Of a stretch of DNA of 64,000 bases, positions 25,023 to 39,062 are shown in pieces (position 1 is the stretch's first letter; each line of letters begins with the position of its first letter). A program made the position numbers and the translations under genes. The notes below the pieces were generated by a model, which was not told where the DNA came from, ran no database searches, and saw only the letters and a list, made by a program, of their open reading frames with translations. Source of the DNA: Daphnia carinata (lineage: Eukaryota > Arthropoda > Branchiopoda > Diplostraca > Daphniidae); the NCBI RefSeq assembly GCF_022539665.2, contig NC_081332.1:4063884-4127883 (forward strand). Reading direction: 5' to 3'.

Positions 25023-26180
25023 TTCTTCATTGTGGAAAAAGAAAAATTTTTACCTAAAATTTTCTCATCATGTTGTGTATGAAAAAAAAACAACAAAATG
25101 TCGCGTCTGATTTCTCCCTATCTATTCTATTCTCCGGTATACAACACAAGAAAAACTTAAAAAAAAAAAAAAATATTACGTTATTTGATAGTTTCATTTA
25201 AATAGCCAGGGAGTGGGTTTAAATTTTTAAAGGAACCTTTTTCCGACCCTTTCCTCTATGACGGACACACGTCTCAAGTTTTATCTCATTTTATAGTTGG
25301 TTGTTTACCAGTTGCCTATCTCGTCTTCAACGTGGACACACATCGGGGAAGTTGTTCGAAAGGCAAAACAAAAATTTTTTATACTCAACTTTGATTTATT
25401 TAAACTATTAGGTTGTGGGATTCTTAATGTCATGTCATTTCGCTTCTTGGCTGACGACGTGAACATGTAGATTTGCTGATTGCCTTCTTCTTTCTAATAC
25501 CAATTTGCTCTGCTCTTATCTTACGTCATTGACGTTTTCGGTTATCGAGCAACTCTGGTTTTGTAGGTCTAGTAAAAAAACAAAAAAACAGCCGAGCCAA
25601 AAGGGACCGCGTCATCCCAAATGTCTGATAATAATAACTCAACCTACGATAAGAAATGCAGTAGGTAGCTCACTCGATTGCGACTAATCCTACTTAACAA
25701 TTAAACTAGTTTGTAGCATCATTGATCAACAAATCGATCCTCCTTTCTTTGCGTACCATCATCATTCCTTAGTTTGATTTATCCTGTCTCCCGATTGAAA
25801 AAAAAAAAAAAACTTATAGCAAAATAACAAAAATTTTCAACAACGTATTGCATTTCACGCCAAATTTTTCCTGTGCATCTTTGTGTTGTATCGTGTTATC
25901 AGAGGCCATTACAGTTTACAGAATCCTTTCTGTTGGGTTGCCTCTCTGTTTGCATGTTAGCATTAAGTTATCGCTCTCTGACACGTGGACGCTTGATGGA
26001 AACCAAAACATCCAAAGTTTGTCAATATCTTTATCGGGATTCGATAGTGAACTGAAGGTCATGGTTTGATCTGAACAGAAATCTTCAAACTGAGCTTGGA
26101 TGCCAAGTCTGACGCACTAAGCTTTAAAAAAAAAACGGTTTAAAATAATCCATATTTGATCTAGTGTTTTTACCTTCAGC

Positions 26181-28550
26181 ATGGATGTAACGAGCGGAGG
26201 AGAATCGTCCGTTTGGATTAGCAGCTTTTCCATCTACACCGTGACTACAATTTTGGCTACGCTCGTAGTCCTGGCTGTCGTGAAACGCTACAATTTCATG
26301 CAGCGATGCAATAAAGTGCTCGGGTATTAATCAAATATGATTTTTTCCCCCTAATTTTGTAAGAGTTAAGGTAAACTTCCTTTGCAGATCGCCAACGGAA
26401 ATTCCATTGTTTGGTGGTGGCTCCATGATCTTTGTCCCACCAGAGGGTAAAACAATAATTTTTTTAATCGATACTTAACAAATATAAAATATGATTCAAT
26501 CATTTAGAAATTATGAACCTTCTTCTGCTGTTACACGTTGTCTTTGGTCGGATATCCCCTAGCGGAATCATCCGCGCTTGGATCGGTCCGTTGCCAATGT
26601 TTTTCGCAACCACAGCGGAGGCAGTTGAGGTACGTAAATCCTAAAAAACAAAGGACAGGTTAAATAGTCTACCTTTGCGTGTTTGTTCTAGGCGGTACTC
26701 AGCAGTAATAAAATCATTACAAAGAGCCGAGAGTACGACTTTCTTCATCCTTGGTTAAACACCGGCCTTTTGACGAGCACAGGTTTGTTTTATGGCTGGT
26801 CATCGTCGTTTGGAGTTACCTTAAATTCTTGTGGTAGGTAGCAAGTGGCAAACCCGCCGTAAATTGCTGACACCGGCGTTCCATTTTAAAATCCTCGAGG
26901 ACTTTGTTCACGTTTTCAACGAGCAAAGTCGCATTCTGGTCAACAAGTTGAACCAAGCAGTGGCCAAAGACAGGGATCTTAACATTTTTCCATTCGTGAC
27001 GCTCTGCACACTCGACATTATTTGCGGTGAGTGTTGGCAGTATTTGCATAACGGGATGGTTTCTTTAAATTAAAATTCGTATTTGAAGAAACGGCTATGG
27101 GAAGAAATGTTGAAGCTCAGAGTAAAAAAGATTCAGCTTATGTTCAAGCCGTTTACAAGTAAGTTCTTTTTTTAATTTTATTTACCTGTATGGTTTTTTT
27201 TAATGTTTTCGGTTGAAGCATGAGTCAGCTTATTCAACATCGTCAAGTCCGATTCTATCTTTGGGCGGATTGGATGTTTAAACTGAGCTCATTTTGGCCA
27301 GAGCAACGCAAAGCTTTGGATATTCTGCATGGATTTACCAACAAGGTTAAATGTAAATTCAATTGTTATAGGAAAACATACCTAAAGTTATTTTTAAACT
27401 GTTGAACAGGTGATTCAAGAGCGGAAAGCCGAGCACCGAAAGCAAAGCTCTGACATTGTTGAACCTTCCAAAGATGTAACAGAGGATGCCGTCTTTTCTA
27501 GTAAGAAGATCGTTACGTAATGCTACGAATGTGATTATCTTTAAAGCTTACTTTTATTCCTTAAAGAGCGACGTCGGCTAGCATTTTTGGATCTATTGAT
27601 TGAAGCTTCTCAAGGAGGCACCGTACTAAGTGATTCTGACATTCGCGAAGAGGTGGACACCTTCATGTTTGAGGTAATCTATAGTACTGTATTCATTTGC
27701 ATAGCTACCTGCATTTGTGTACCACTTAAATTTCTTTATGGCTGCCGTTCGTTTCGTGTCTTACAGGGTCATGACACGACTTCTGCAGCCATCAGTTGGT
27801 CTATTTTCTTGATTGGATGTCACCCAGAAGTGCAGGTAAATTCCTAAACTTTTTAATAAATAGAAGTGAGATCCAGTAATCGTAAAACGTTAATTTACTA
27901 AGGAAACGGTGAACGAAGAATTGGATCGAGTTTTCGGTGATTCTGACCGGCCCGCTACAATGGCCGATTTGAATGAATTGAAGTACCTAGAATGCTGCAT
28001 CAAGGAAGCTCTTCGACTGTATCCAAGCGTTCCAATTATTAGTCGCACCTGCGTTGAAGATACCGTGATAGGTTTTTAAGTGATCTTAAATAATATAAAA
28101 TTCGTGGTAAATGAAATTCGATTTACGTAGGAGGTGATGAGATTCCGGCGGGGACATCAGTTTCCATCTGCTCGTATTACCTTCACCGTGATCCAAAATA
28201 TTTTCCCGATCCGGAACTTTATCAGCCAAAACGTTTTCTAGCTGAGCATGCAGAAAGGCGCCATCCGTATTCTTACGTGCCTTTCAGTGCTGGACCACGT
28301 AATTGTATTGGTAATTGAATACTATATGATAATGAAATGTCAAAGGATTTATGTATAACCAGATGATTTCTTTTTACTTTCAGGTCAACGCTTTGCATTA
28401 ATGGAAGAGAAAGCCGTGCTGTCGGCCATCTTGAGAAACTTCCATGTCCAATCACTGGATAAAAGAGAAGAAATAGTTTTATTGGCAGAATTGATTCTAC
28501 GCCCTCGTGATGGTATCAGAGTTCGTCTCGAACCAAAAAAGAAGCAATAA
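26181..28550 (+). CDS. Cytochrome P450, CYP4 family
   Basis: A complete P450 of 527 residues in 13 exons: 26181-26323, 26388-26446, 26508-26629, 26692-26782, 26838-27026, 27089-27158, 27219-27345, 27410-27500, 27567-27673, 27767-27835, 27903-28071, 28131-28310 and 28384-28550. All introns are GT-AG with matching phase. The N-terminus has a membrane anchor ([18 protein letters not shown]). Motifs present are [14 protein letters not shown] (C-helix WxxxR), the I-helix [12 protein letters not shown] with the glutamate that in many CYP4 enzymes binds haem covalently, KEALRLYP (ExxR), and the haem loop [16 protein letters not shown]4 enzymes typically omega-hydroxylate fatty acids, and some arthropod members act on hormones or xenobiotics; the substrate here is unknown. 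It is intact and not closely related to the CYP3-clan gene at the window start. Confidence 0.96.
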
Positions 28551-29228
28551 TCGATTACGACAAAGTTTTAAAAAATAATGAAAACATTAGGGGCGATATT
28601 CTTTCAAGATAAAATCGTTTTAATTATGTTAAACTGTGCAGCTACTAGAAAACATGTCGGAATTCAAGAATAAAGTGCAAAGACATACTTGATTTTACAG
28701 TTTGAGCAAATTTCCTTGTGCAACAGTGCCGATTGTTCATAAATAAAATTTATTTTTCAAAATCAATATCGAAATTTTAAAACTTTAAACAATTGCTGTT
28801 AGATGTCGCATCGTTGCATTATTTACATATTTTTTACTTATTCAAGGTTTTTCTGGGCGGGAAGGTGCAGAGGAAGGGTTTACCAAGTGTTTCCTCGGCA
28901 GATATATGGCAGGCGCGAAACCAGTTGTAAACTAGAATCTCATAAGTCATTATCACTTGCTTATTTTTATTGTGGTGCACAAGTGAAAGGGTGTGCAATC
29001 GTCATGGCTTTTAAGCTTCTTTCACCACCATGCACTCGTTTGTCATAAAAGTTGCAATCGGCAAGTTGCCAGTCCCGGTGTTTTTGTCCCAGGGACTTTT
29101 TGTTACGTAAGTCTCGATTAAAAGTTATGATCCACTGAACATTTTGGTCTTTTTATATTGGGACCAACATATTTTCATTTTTAGAGTTCAGTTTTGTCTT
29201 TGCATTCAACTTTGTGGTGCAATTCAAG
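28551..29228. other. CYP4 3' UTR and upstream region of first ABCA gene
   Basis: AATAAA polyadenylation signals occur at 28669-28674 and 28742-28747, about 120 and 190 bases after the CYP4 stop. A TCAGTT initiator-like sequence near 29190 lies about 40 bases before the ABCA start codon. No separate gene is evident. Confidence 0.55.
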
Positions 29229-32200
29229 ATGAAAATGTTTTGGATGCAACTAAGACAGTTGATGTGGAAAAACTTATTGATTAGATCCAGATCTAAGGTA
29301 TATATGAGATTTTTATATTAGCCCTCTTTACGTTTGTAAATGACCAAGTACACATGAAATTTTAGCTCAGAGTTATCACCGAACTTGTCTGGCCTATTAT
29401 TCTGTTTGTCATATTAGCCCTTGTTAGGTAAATAATCTTTGAAGGATCTGTATTATCCGGTTTCTTTGTTATTAATGATCTGTTTGATATTTCCCTCACT
29501 TCAGGACCAAAGGTTTAAAGGACTACAAAAATGAATGTAATTTATTAAAGTTCCGTGATTTTTCTTCTTTGCTTTGTGAAAAAAATCCAATTTCTTGCAT
29601 GCTTTCTTTTTCTCTTCAAGGTTTTCTTGAAGAGAAAGCTTTACCATCTGCTGGATCTTTGCAATTCCTACAAAGTTTAATTTGTACTTTCGACAATAAT
29701 TGCCACAATGTTCCGCCATCGACTGCTCGTTTTAGTGAAGAATTTAATTTCCAAACGTAAGTTGATACAATTTAAAGTTTATTTTTCGAATTTCCACATC
29801 GTTTTATTTTTGTCGTAGCATTAGAAATCTTGTTCGCGACTTGACAGACGTTTCCAAAAGGAGGATTACTGATGAGGAAGTAGTCAAAGGGTCTGGAGTT
29901 GCAATTGACGTCGCCGCTGCTGTAGCCTTCGCTTTCAAGTTATTGGCTGGTGGGTCTACACCTAAAGTATATTTCCCTCTAAAAAACATCGTCAACTGGG
30001 ATGCTTTTCAGCGACTCGTAAGCTTAAAAAATGCAACATCAACATCGGCATTAAATGAGTTGATGGTGCACGTTCCATCGGTGGTAAGAGCAAAAAAATG
30101 CTTATCCTTCTACTTAAAGAAAAGTGCACTGCTGTATTATTTACATCGAAAGAAATTTCTACAGGATGTATTAAAAAATAATACAGAAAACCCACAGCAA
30201 GTATTTTGTGATGCTACCGTTTTGAAATCATGGATCAGTGCCCCAGATGAGTCGACTCTGCAAACTTTTAGCCAAATTCTGTGCCAGTCTTCTACTGCTG
30301 AAATATTGCGCGTTGTCAACGGAACCTTAATAATCAACCAAGTAACAAATCTTTCCCCTTTGAAGTGTTGCTTCATTAATGCTGAAGTTAAATCGCTTTT
30401 TCATCCTTGATTGTTGTAGATCCAGCAAATTGTGGAAGACAATTTACAGCAACCTCTACACTTGGGAGACTGGGCCAATCTTGGTCGTCTATTGAATACC
30501 ATTGTTTTGGATATTCGAGATTTGAATTCCCTCTCCATGATATTCAAGTAAAAATGTTGATCTTTAAAGAATTTTCTAACCATTTAATTAACCGTGAGTA
30601 TCTTTTTTACGTAGCGAATTTAACAACACGACACTAGGAAAGTTATCTAACCAATTGTGGAAATCAAGGGACGTAGAGATAGGGAACATGACATCAACCA
30701 TGGCGTTTTTTAATTCAACTGCAAACATTCTATGCGGGAAGAATTCTTTGATTCGAGGAAAAAAATCAGATTTTCCTGATGGACCCCAGTAAGGTGTATA
30801 GGAATTTTTCTTTTTATTGTGTAATTTTCTAGAATTCCTACGTTCGTAGGTCAAATCAATTTAGACAAAGACTTTTCAAATCCCAAAGTACTAATATAAC
30901 TCGATCGGGCCTTACGGCATCGTGCGCACAGCTTTTTATCGGCTTGCAGCAAAATCCGTTGACGCGTCTGGTTCTCCAGTTGTTTTATCCATTTATTCGG
31001 TAATTCAAAACTTTGTTTTTGTTTCGTTTCTAGTAGAATTATTGGTGATTGTGAAAATTCCCTTTCCAGGGGAAAGATTATCTATGCCCCCAAAACTCCG
31101 GCGTTTGACAGCGTCATTCATCTAGTCAATGAGACATTCCAAGATTTAAGGATTGTACAGCGTTCCGCAGAGAGATGGTTGACTGAAATTTCACCTTCCA
31201 TCAAGCGTTTTCTTGACCAATTGGATCCTGGAATGATCAAAAACATTACCGAAGTCATTACTGAACGCTTTCCTGTCGTAGCTAATCTAACATCTTCAAT
31301 AACAAATACTTCCGATCAAATCATATTGTAAGTTAAATCCAAAAAGATTTTTACTGCCTTCCATTTATTTGGTTTGTTTGTTTTACAGAATAAGGAAAAC
31401 GTTAGTCAAGCTGGATTTGGTCGCTAATTTAATCATTACTTATGTAGAAGTAAGTTTACTACTTAAAAGCTTTATTAGCAGATAATTGATTTGGTGTTTT
31501 TGTTGGCAAAGTGCTACGAGTTCGATAAATTTGAAGGCTTCGATACTGAAAAAGAGGCCGTCGAACGTGGAATGGATTTGATAGACACCGGTGGATTGTG
31601 GGCAGTATTAGTATTCAAAAATCAGAACGTGGATCTCGCATCACAAAACCTTCCACACAACATAACTTACAAATTACGGTAATTAAGCACTTTTAAACTT
31701 TCCCATCTTGGTTCTCATTTAGTTCCCTTCTTGTAGCATGGACAGTTCTAAAATCGATAGCACAAAACGGTTACGGGATTTCTTTGAAACGCCAATGCCA
31801 CGGACGAGTCCCACAAGGGACATGAAATATTTCACGTCTGGGTACATTTTCCTGCAGGATAAGATAGAACAGGCTATTATCAAGCTGCAGACAAATCGAA
31901 CCCAATTGCCCGGAATGTATATGCAACAATTTCCGAGTCCTTGCTACACCTACGATACGTTCTTTATGGCGATTGCGGGCCTGTTTCCGCTTTTTATGGT
32001 ACTCTCTTTCGTTTATACCTGCGCAATGATTGTCAAATCCATTGTTCGTGAGAAAGAGCGGCGTCTCAAAGAAACCATGAAAACAATGGGTCTCGGAAAC
32101 GGCGTTCATTGGTAACATTTGTCCTTTAGTTAATAACGTACTAAGAACTCATACAGCATTAATAATTTCGCAGGATGGCCTGGTTTATCGATAGCATGTC

Positions 32201-35200
32201 ATTTATGCTTATTTCCTGCGTACTGCTCTCGATGATCCTAGTGGTAATTTCTTTTTCTAAGTGTTGCGTGGTATATCCTTTAATTTCTAATTCAATTTTT
32301 GTAATTGCAGTTTGGCCGAGTGTTAGAGAATTCAAATTTTCTCGTGGTGTTCATTTTCGTTTTGAGTTTCAGCATTGCCACAGTCTGCTTCAGCTTCTTA
32401 GTCTCAACCTTCTTTAGCCGGGCAAACCTTGCTGCTGCCTGCGGTGGATTCTTCTTCTTCGCCTGTTTCCTTCCATACAACTTTCTCAACTTAAACGGTC
32501 AAGACTATAGCCTCTCGACTTTGGTCCTAGCGGTAATTTCAAGTATACAAGTACTCGCTTGGTATTCTGGTAAAATCATTATTGTTGTTCTTTAGAGTTT
32601 ATTTTCCGATGTGTCCTTCGGGATTGGATGCTGGTATTTTGCAAGTCACGAACAAAGTGGAGAGGGTGCACAATGGAGTAATATCGCTGTCAGTCCCAAG
32701 GATGGCGATGCATATTCTTTGTTGGGATGTATCTTGATGATGCTGTTCGACGCTGTTCTCTACCTAGTGCTGACGTGGTACATTGAAACTGTGTTTCCAG
32801 GTTCGAATCGTTCTACGCATTGGCCCAAAGTATTTATAATCAAATGAAATTTTTCTTGTTTCTGCTCAAGGCCAGTATGGTATTCCCAAACCGTGGTATT
32901 TCATGTTTCAGCCTTCCTACTGGTGTTCAGAAAAGCGCCGAAATAGTACGGTTGGGATTGTTCAAGCACATGCCGAAAGGGGTTCGATGATAGAAATATT
33001 TATTGTCATAAAAGTTAACACAATATTACGGTTAATTTCTTTTTCTTTTGAAAAATGTTAGATACCGAGCTTCTTGAAGTGGAGTCGAGGGATCTGATGG
33101 CTGGAGTCAGCATCCGTCATCTCGGAAAAACGTATGCCAACGGAAAGGTCGCGCTTTCTAATCTTAATCTGGATTTTTACGAAGATCAAATTACTTCCTT
33201 TCTTGGACACAATGGAGCAGGGAAAACAACAACCATGTAAGCGTTTTGCGCTAACTACTCATTTATTATTTTCTTCATCAAGGCATTTTGCAGTTCTATT
33301 TTGACGGGACTTTTTACTCCGTCTTTTGGCACCGCAACAATCAACGGATTGGATATTCGTTATCAAATGGATGAAATTCGCCACCAGCTTGGAGTATGCC
33401 CACAACATAATGTTCTATTTGACCAGTGAGATTGTTTCCTTCAATAACAAATATTTCGTTATAGAACAAATTCAACAATGAATATTGTATGTTGCAATTC
33501 AGGCTAACAGTGGAGGAACATTTGCGCTTCTATGCGAATTTAAAGACGGGGGAGCAGATTGAATCACGGAAAGAAATTGACAAGATGATCGAAGATTTAG
33601 GGTTGTCTCATAAAAGGCATGATATATCAGAACACCTTTCCGGTGGAATGAAAAGAAAACTATCAATTGGAGCCGCTTTCATTGGAAATTCAAAGTGAGT
33701 ACATTTTCACAAACTTCTTTTTGATTCAGTTGTTTAACTGTCAATTAAACTACAGAACGGTGATCTTGGACGAACCCACAGCAGGAGTAGATCCTTATTC
33801 TCGGCGGTCTATTTGGGACATTCTTTTAAAATATAAAGAAGGTATAATCCAGATTGCTTCATTGCATTAACGTTTCCTCTAAGAGTCTTGTAATATGTTC
33901 ACTTCATAGGCCGAACGATTATTTTAACAACTCACTTCATGGATGAAGCTGATCTATTAGGAGACCGTATAGCGATCATTTCGCAAGGACAGTTGAAGTG
34001 TTGCGGCTCTTCCCTCTTTCTTAAGCAAAAGCTTGGATCCGGTTACTACCTTACGGTCGTGAAGAAAGATGGGCAAAACGTTTCAGTAGGCAACGCTCCG
34101 GTATACTAGGAAAATTGACTGTTGATATTCAACAATGAAGAAGTAAATTTTAACTCGTCGTAGGCAACTGGAATTCCAATTTCCCAAAATTCAACTGAAA
34201 CTGACGTGGAAAGAATTGTGAATGCGGTGAAACGAGACATCCAGAATGCAAGCGTAGTGGAGAATGTAGGGTCTGATATTGTGTTTTGCCTTCCCGAGTT
34301 TGACAATGCAGGACATCGCCAGCGCGATAAGTTTCCTCGCCTTTTTGACAACTTAGATTTGAATATGGAACAGCTTCAAGTGGATAGCTATGGCGTTTCT
34401 GATACAACACTTGAAGAGGTAGCATACCCTGCACTGATGCTTGTTAAATTATTGACCGTTTTTCTTAAATAATTCCTGGAATCTCATTTTATATTCAGAT
34501 ATTTCTGAAGGTAGCAAATGACCCATCAGAAGATAATGCTACTACCGCACTGGAAACAAATCAAGGTAACTATTCAAAAATTCTTTTCTTCGTGTTTTTA
34601 TTTGAGTGATGTGTTGAAGTTTTTTTTTTTTTTTTTTTTTTTTATTCGTGTACCCTACGTAAACTATCGTATTTTGATTGCGATACCGGGTGTTTTGATG
34701 TATGTTTGTTGCGTTTGTTGCTTGCTTTTACCCTTTGCACAATTTTTACCTCGCAGTTACGTCCGGTGCTCTACCTGTGTTGAAGTCTTTGCAAAGAATA
34801 GGAACTCGGGAGTGTGTATGTGAGTATTTCGTTATCATTGTTCTTTTTTTTTGTTCTTAACGTCTTGTTTTGTCGCTTAAGGAACTATACTTGTATTTAG
34901 TTTGTTTATTTAACTGATTCTAGTTAGTAACATCTTTCTTCATGCATTTTAGATGAGGAAGTGCCTCAGATAGAAGGAAATGATACTTCTGATACCTTCA
35001 ACCTTCTTTCCTCAGAAAAATTAACGGGATCGGTATTGATTTGTCAACAGTTTATCGCTTTGTACGTGAAGAGATTCTGCAACTCAAAACGAAACTTGAA
35101 AGGATTTTTTTGCGAGGTAATTTTCTACGAAATATGTACACTTGCCTTACAGTTTGATCGCCCGTCTTTCATTTATACTTGTGGACTAACGGGGTACGAA

Positions 35201-38200
35201 TGCTTTTTATCTAGATTGTGCTGCCTGCATTATTAATCATTATCAACCAATTGACCACCATGTCCTTGAGTGCCATTTCGCCTGAGCCGGCTCTTGAACT
35301 TTCCCCGTGGCTATATGGGAAATCAAATGTTGCATTTTACGCAAATGAAAATCCCAACGAAGTTTGGCCAGCACGTTACATAAAGAATATGGTAAATGAA
35401 ACTGGCATGGGTGCTTTTTGCAAAAACGACGATATGAATAGGTATACATTTTCCCAACATTTTCGTGAAGAGAGTAACTAACGTTTTGGTTACTAGGCTA
35501 CAATGTCACAGTAACATAACAAAGTTACTTAATCCGCTCGTAAATCCAGCCGATTATCAAGATTTCCAATGCCCTTGTAGCATGGGTATTGCTTCCTGTC
35601 CCAAAAATTTGACATCGACAGAATTACCGAGATACAGGTCCGTTTCAGCTGACGACTTCATCGATGTTACAGGGAAAGATATATCCCTTTGGATAATTCG
35701 AACCTACAAGAAATTTAAAAAGTTTAGGTAGGTTTGTTCGCTTACAACAATATTTCCGCTTCTCATTTCCCTATTTATTTTAATCAGGTTTGGTGGATTC
35801 GAATTTGGGCTTCAAAATCCGTTTGGCAATTTAAATTTAACCTTGTTTTCACAAGATGTACAAAATCTACTGGGCGCTTTGAGATTTCCATTACCTCTTC
35901 AAGCAAACGCATCTGGCGAAATCCTCAATTTTGAAAATCTTGCACAGCTCCGCGGGAGTTTTGATAAAGTTAAAGTAAGGTGATATTAAATTTTTCTATT
36001 TTCGTGGGTCTAAAGAAGAAATATTGTCAATAGGTTTGGTACGACAACAAAGCTTGGGCGTCGTCCGTTTCATATTTGAACGCAATAAATAACGTAATTT
36101 TACGTTCATCGTTGCCATCGTCGAAGAATGCTACGTTCTATAGTATAACCGCTATAAACCATCCTATGAATTACTCATTTAAACAGCTGGAAGACAGATT
36201 TTCGTAACTATGCCCTCTTTTAAAAAGATTCAATGGTGGTGGAATAATATGCGTTATTTTGTAGGAGACAAGTGGGCATCAGCGTTCTACACGCGATATC
36301 AGTCATATTCTCCATGAGTTTCGTTCCAGCCTCGTTTGTCATTTTTTTGGTGGAAGAACGTAAATCCAAAGCAAAACACTTGCAATTTGTGTCCGGAGTC
36401 AAACCCATAACATTTTGGGTTGCAGCCTACACTTGGGATATGGTTTGTTCTATCAGTTTTTATTACCTTCTATATCTTAAGTCAGTAATCGAATTCTACC
36501 ACTTTGTGTCACCGTTTCAGATCAACTATTTGATCCCATGCATATTGGTCATCTTAATTTTTGTGGGGTTTGATCAGCAAGCATATATTGGCCCCAAGAA
36601 TATCCAAGGGATGATTCTGTTATTGGTCCTCTATGGGTAATTATAATTAAAACATCCTCAGTAAAATTTTGGCTAGTAATAAATGAATTTGTGGTGTTTT
36701 CTTTTAATAGCCTCTCAGCTATCCCTCTAATGTATCCAGCCAGTTTGATCTTTTCCGTTTCAAGCTCCGCCTTTGTGGGTTTGGCGTGCGCTAACCTTTT
36801 CATTGGAGTAACCACTACTATTTCGTCTTTCGTTCTCCAACTTTTCGACGATGTGGTAATACCTTAATATTTTTACGAGATTCAAAAAGTAGTGGTTCAT
36901 CTGAATTCTTAACATTTATTTGCAGGAATTGAAACTGATTGGAAGTATACTTAATGAGGTTTATCTCATCTTTCCTCATTATTGTCTCGGTCGTGGTATG
37001 ATTGACATGGCACAAGTTCACTTCACTACCGAAAGGCTTGCGCTTCTAGGTATCTATTTTTTCTGTCCTTCAGAACCATACGAGTAAACTTAAATTTACT
37101 CTTTTTCTTATGCAATAGGAGTCAATTACCAGAGAAACATCTTCGAGTGGGATTATCTTGGTCGCTACTTCTTGTCCATGGTTGTTCAGGCTACTCTCTT
37201 TTTCACTTTTACAGTGATGTTGCACTATCAGGTGCTCCCGGAACGTGTTGTACGATATTTTCAGGTATTGTTGCTTTATGATTTTATTTTTCTATTTGTT
37301 CACAATATTTCGTAAGGGTCCGGTTTGTCTTTTACATGATAGACAGTACAACTTCCTCCATTACACCTTGAAGATGAAGATGTCGCCCGTGAACGTGAGC
37401 GTGTAGAACGGAATGACGATTCAACAGACGAACTACGATTATTACGACTAACCAAGGTGAAACGTTATTCTTAATTCGAAGGAGTATTGGACAGATAATG
37501 ATTTGAATTAATTTTTTAAAAATTTAGTTATATGGTCGTAGTAAAGAGCCAGCTACGAACAGGTTGTCTTTCGGGCTGAGGAGAGGCGAATGTTTTGGGC
37601 TTTTAGGCGTTAACGGTGCTGGAAAATCAACAACTTTTAAGGTGAGTTGTTGCTTATTTGGGTTTAGACATTACGCGTGTATCAATAACATTTGAAACAG
37701 ATGCTGACCGGTGATGAAACGGTTACCAGTGGTAATGCCTTTGTTGGTGGCCATAGTATACTGTCAGACCTGAGAGAAGCGCAACAAAATTTAGGTTCGT
37801 CTTTATTAGATTAAGTAATTTAAAGTAGTGCATTTACAATTTAATTAAACATTAATAGGTTATTGTCCTCAAGAAGATGCTCTGTTATCCTTGCTTACTG
37901 GCACTGAGCATTTGAAATTATTTGCTATGCTTCGTGGAGTTCCAAGGAGACATATGAACAAGGTAAATACTTCTCCGAGATACTTCGAACACGGGAAATG
38001 TACTTTCATGCGTTTTATCAGGTTATTACGGATAGTTTAAAGAAACTAGGTCTTCTTCCTTACAAGAATCGTTGCGCTGGCACCTACTCTGGAGGTAATA
38101 AACGAAAGCTGTCGACCGCTATCGCTTTAATCGGCAATCCTGCTGTAGTTTTCCTGGTAAGTTTCGCAGAACCAATTGCTAAAGATAAGTGCAGGTTAGT

Positions 38201-39062
38201 AACTGTTGGTTCTTTTCTGTTTTAGGATGAGCCGTCAAGCGGGATGGACCCTAAAGCACGTCGTTCATTATGGTCAGCTATTATTGACGCTTTGAAAGAT
38301 TCGCGTTCTATCCTATTGACTTCACACTCAATGGAAGAGTGTCAAGTTCTCTGCACTCGCCTGGCCATTATGGTTAATGGGACGCTACGTTGCCTGGGCT
38401 CGGCTCAGCACCTGAAAAATCGGTATAGCTGATATTGTTTCATCTGTGGAAGCTGATACATACATTTAAACACTTTTCAGATTTGGCAACGGCTACATGA
38501 TCAGTGCACGGTGTGAGGTTGAACATATAAGTGACGTTCTGCAGCATGTCCAGTTAGCCATACCGGAGGCACGTTTGCGCGAACGACGATCCCGTCAATT
38601 GATTTGGCATATACAACCCAACGTACTTTCCATATCGGCCTTGTTCAACAAAATGGAGGCTGCGCGAGAAACAACCAACATGGTAAGTGGTTATTTCCTA
38701 TCCCTTTTTTTGAGAGTAATAGGCATCTATGCTAATCTTCTGGCATGCCGTTTTCGTCCAAAGGTGGACTATTCTATTACTCAAACTACTCTGGATGATG
38801 TGTTTGTTCGATTTGCACGACTTCAACGGGAAACGAATGAGGAATCAGAGGAGAATTGTGAACAAGGTCCGTGAATGAAAGTTTATTCAAAAGTTGATCG
38901 ACAACTAAACTTTATGGATTTTTCTTTCCTTTTTTTATCTTTCATTCACTTTACGGCATACGGATTTTCGTAGGGTTTGACGATTTACCCTTGCATTCTC
39001 GGAATGTGGCTGGCCTAGCTAATCAAGAGTTGTATGCAGTCTCGGTCAGCTCGGAATTGTGA
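29229..39062 (+). CDS. ABCA1-type full ABC transporter, tandem copy A
   Basis: ABCA proteins move lipids across or within membranes. About 45 short exons can be joined in frame from the ATG at 29229 ([20 protein letters not shown]) to the stop at 39062, giving an estimated 2,000 residues. The order is a first membrane helix, a large extracellular domain (about 29620-31900), a membrane block (31960-32870), NBD1 (33085-34080: [32 protein letters not shown]), a regulatory linker, a second membrane half (about 35060-37270, with [14 protein letters not shown] and [13 protein letters not shown]), and NBD2 (37550-38430: [31 protein letters not shown]). The tail keeps DDVFVRFA, like the VFVNFA motif of ABCA1, and ends in SSEL, a possible PDZ ligand. 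Both ATPase sites look intact. Sequence such as [13 protein letters not shown] and VWYDNKAW...INNVILR points to the ABCA1/4/7 group. Confidence 0.93.
34757..34819 (+). other. Candidate 63-nt cassette exon in ABCA copy A
   Basis: Within the unusually long intron 34567-34952, the stretch 34757-34819 is open in the gene's phase (1 to 1), has a good acceptor (CTCGCAG) and a good donor (GTGAGT), and its length is divisible by three. Inclusion would add 21 residues ([20 protein letters not shown] and one more) to the linker between NBD1 and the second membrane half. The tandem copy shows no counterpart. Confidence 0.5.

Larger units (their letters stand above)
22309..26180. other. Calcineurin A 3' UTR and long simple-sequence intergenic region
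   Basis: This is 3.9 kb without a recognisable gene. The first part is presumably the calcineurin 3' UTR, very rich in T runs. CT microsatellites lie at 22782-22807 and 24999-25022. From about 25240 the composition is more balanced and probably contains the promoter of the downstream CYP4 gene. Short open frames here look random. Confidence 0.6.

Noticed and set aside
22309-26180. Possible transposon remnant in the long spacer
   Set aside because: No terminal repeats, target-site duplications or transposase-like frames were found; simple repeats account for the structure.
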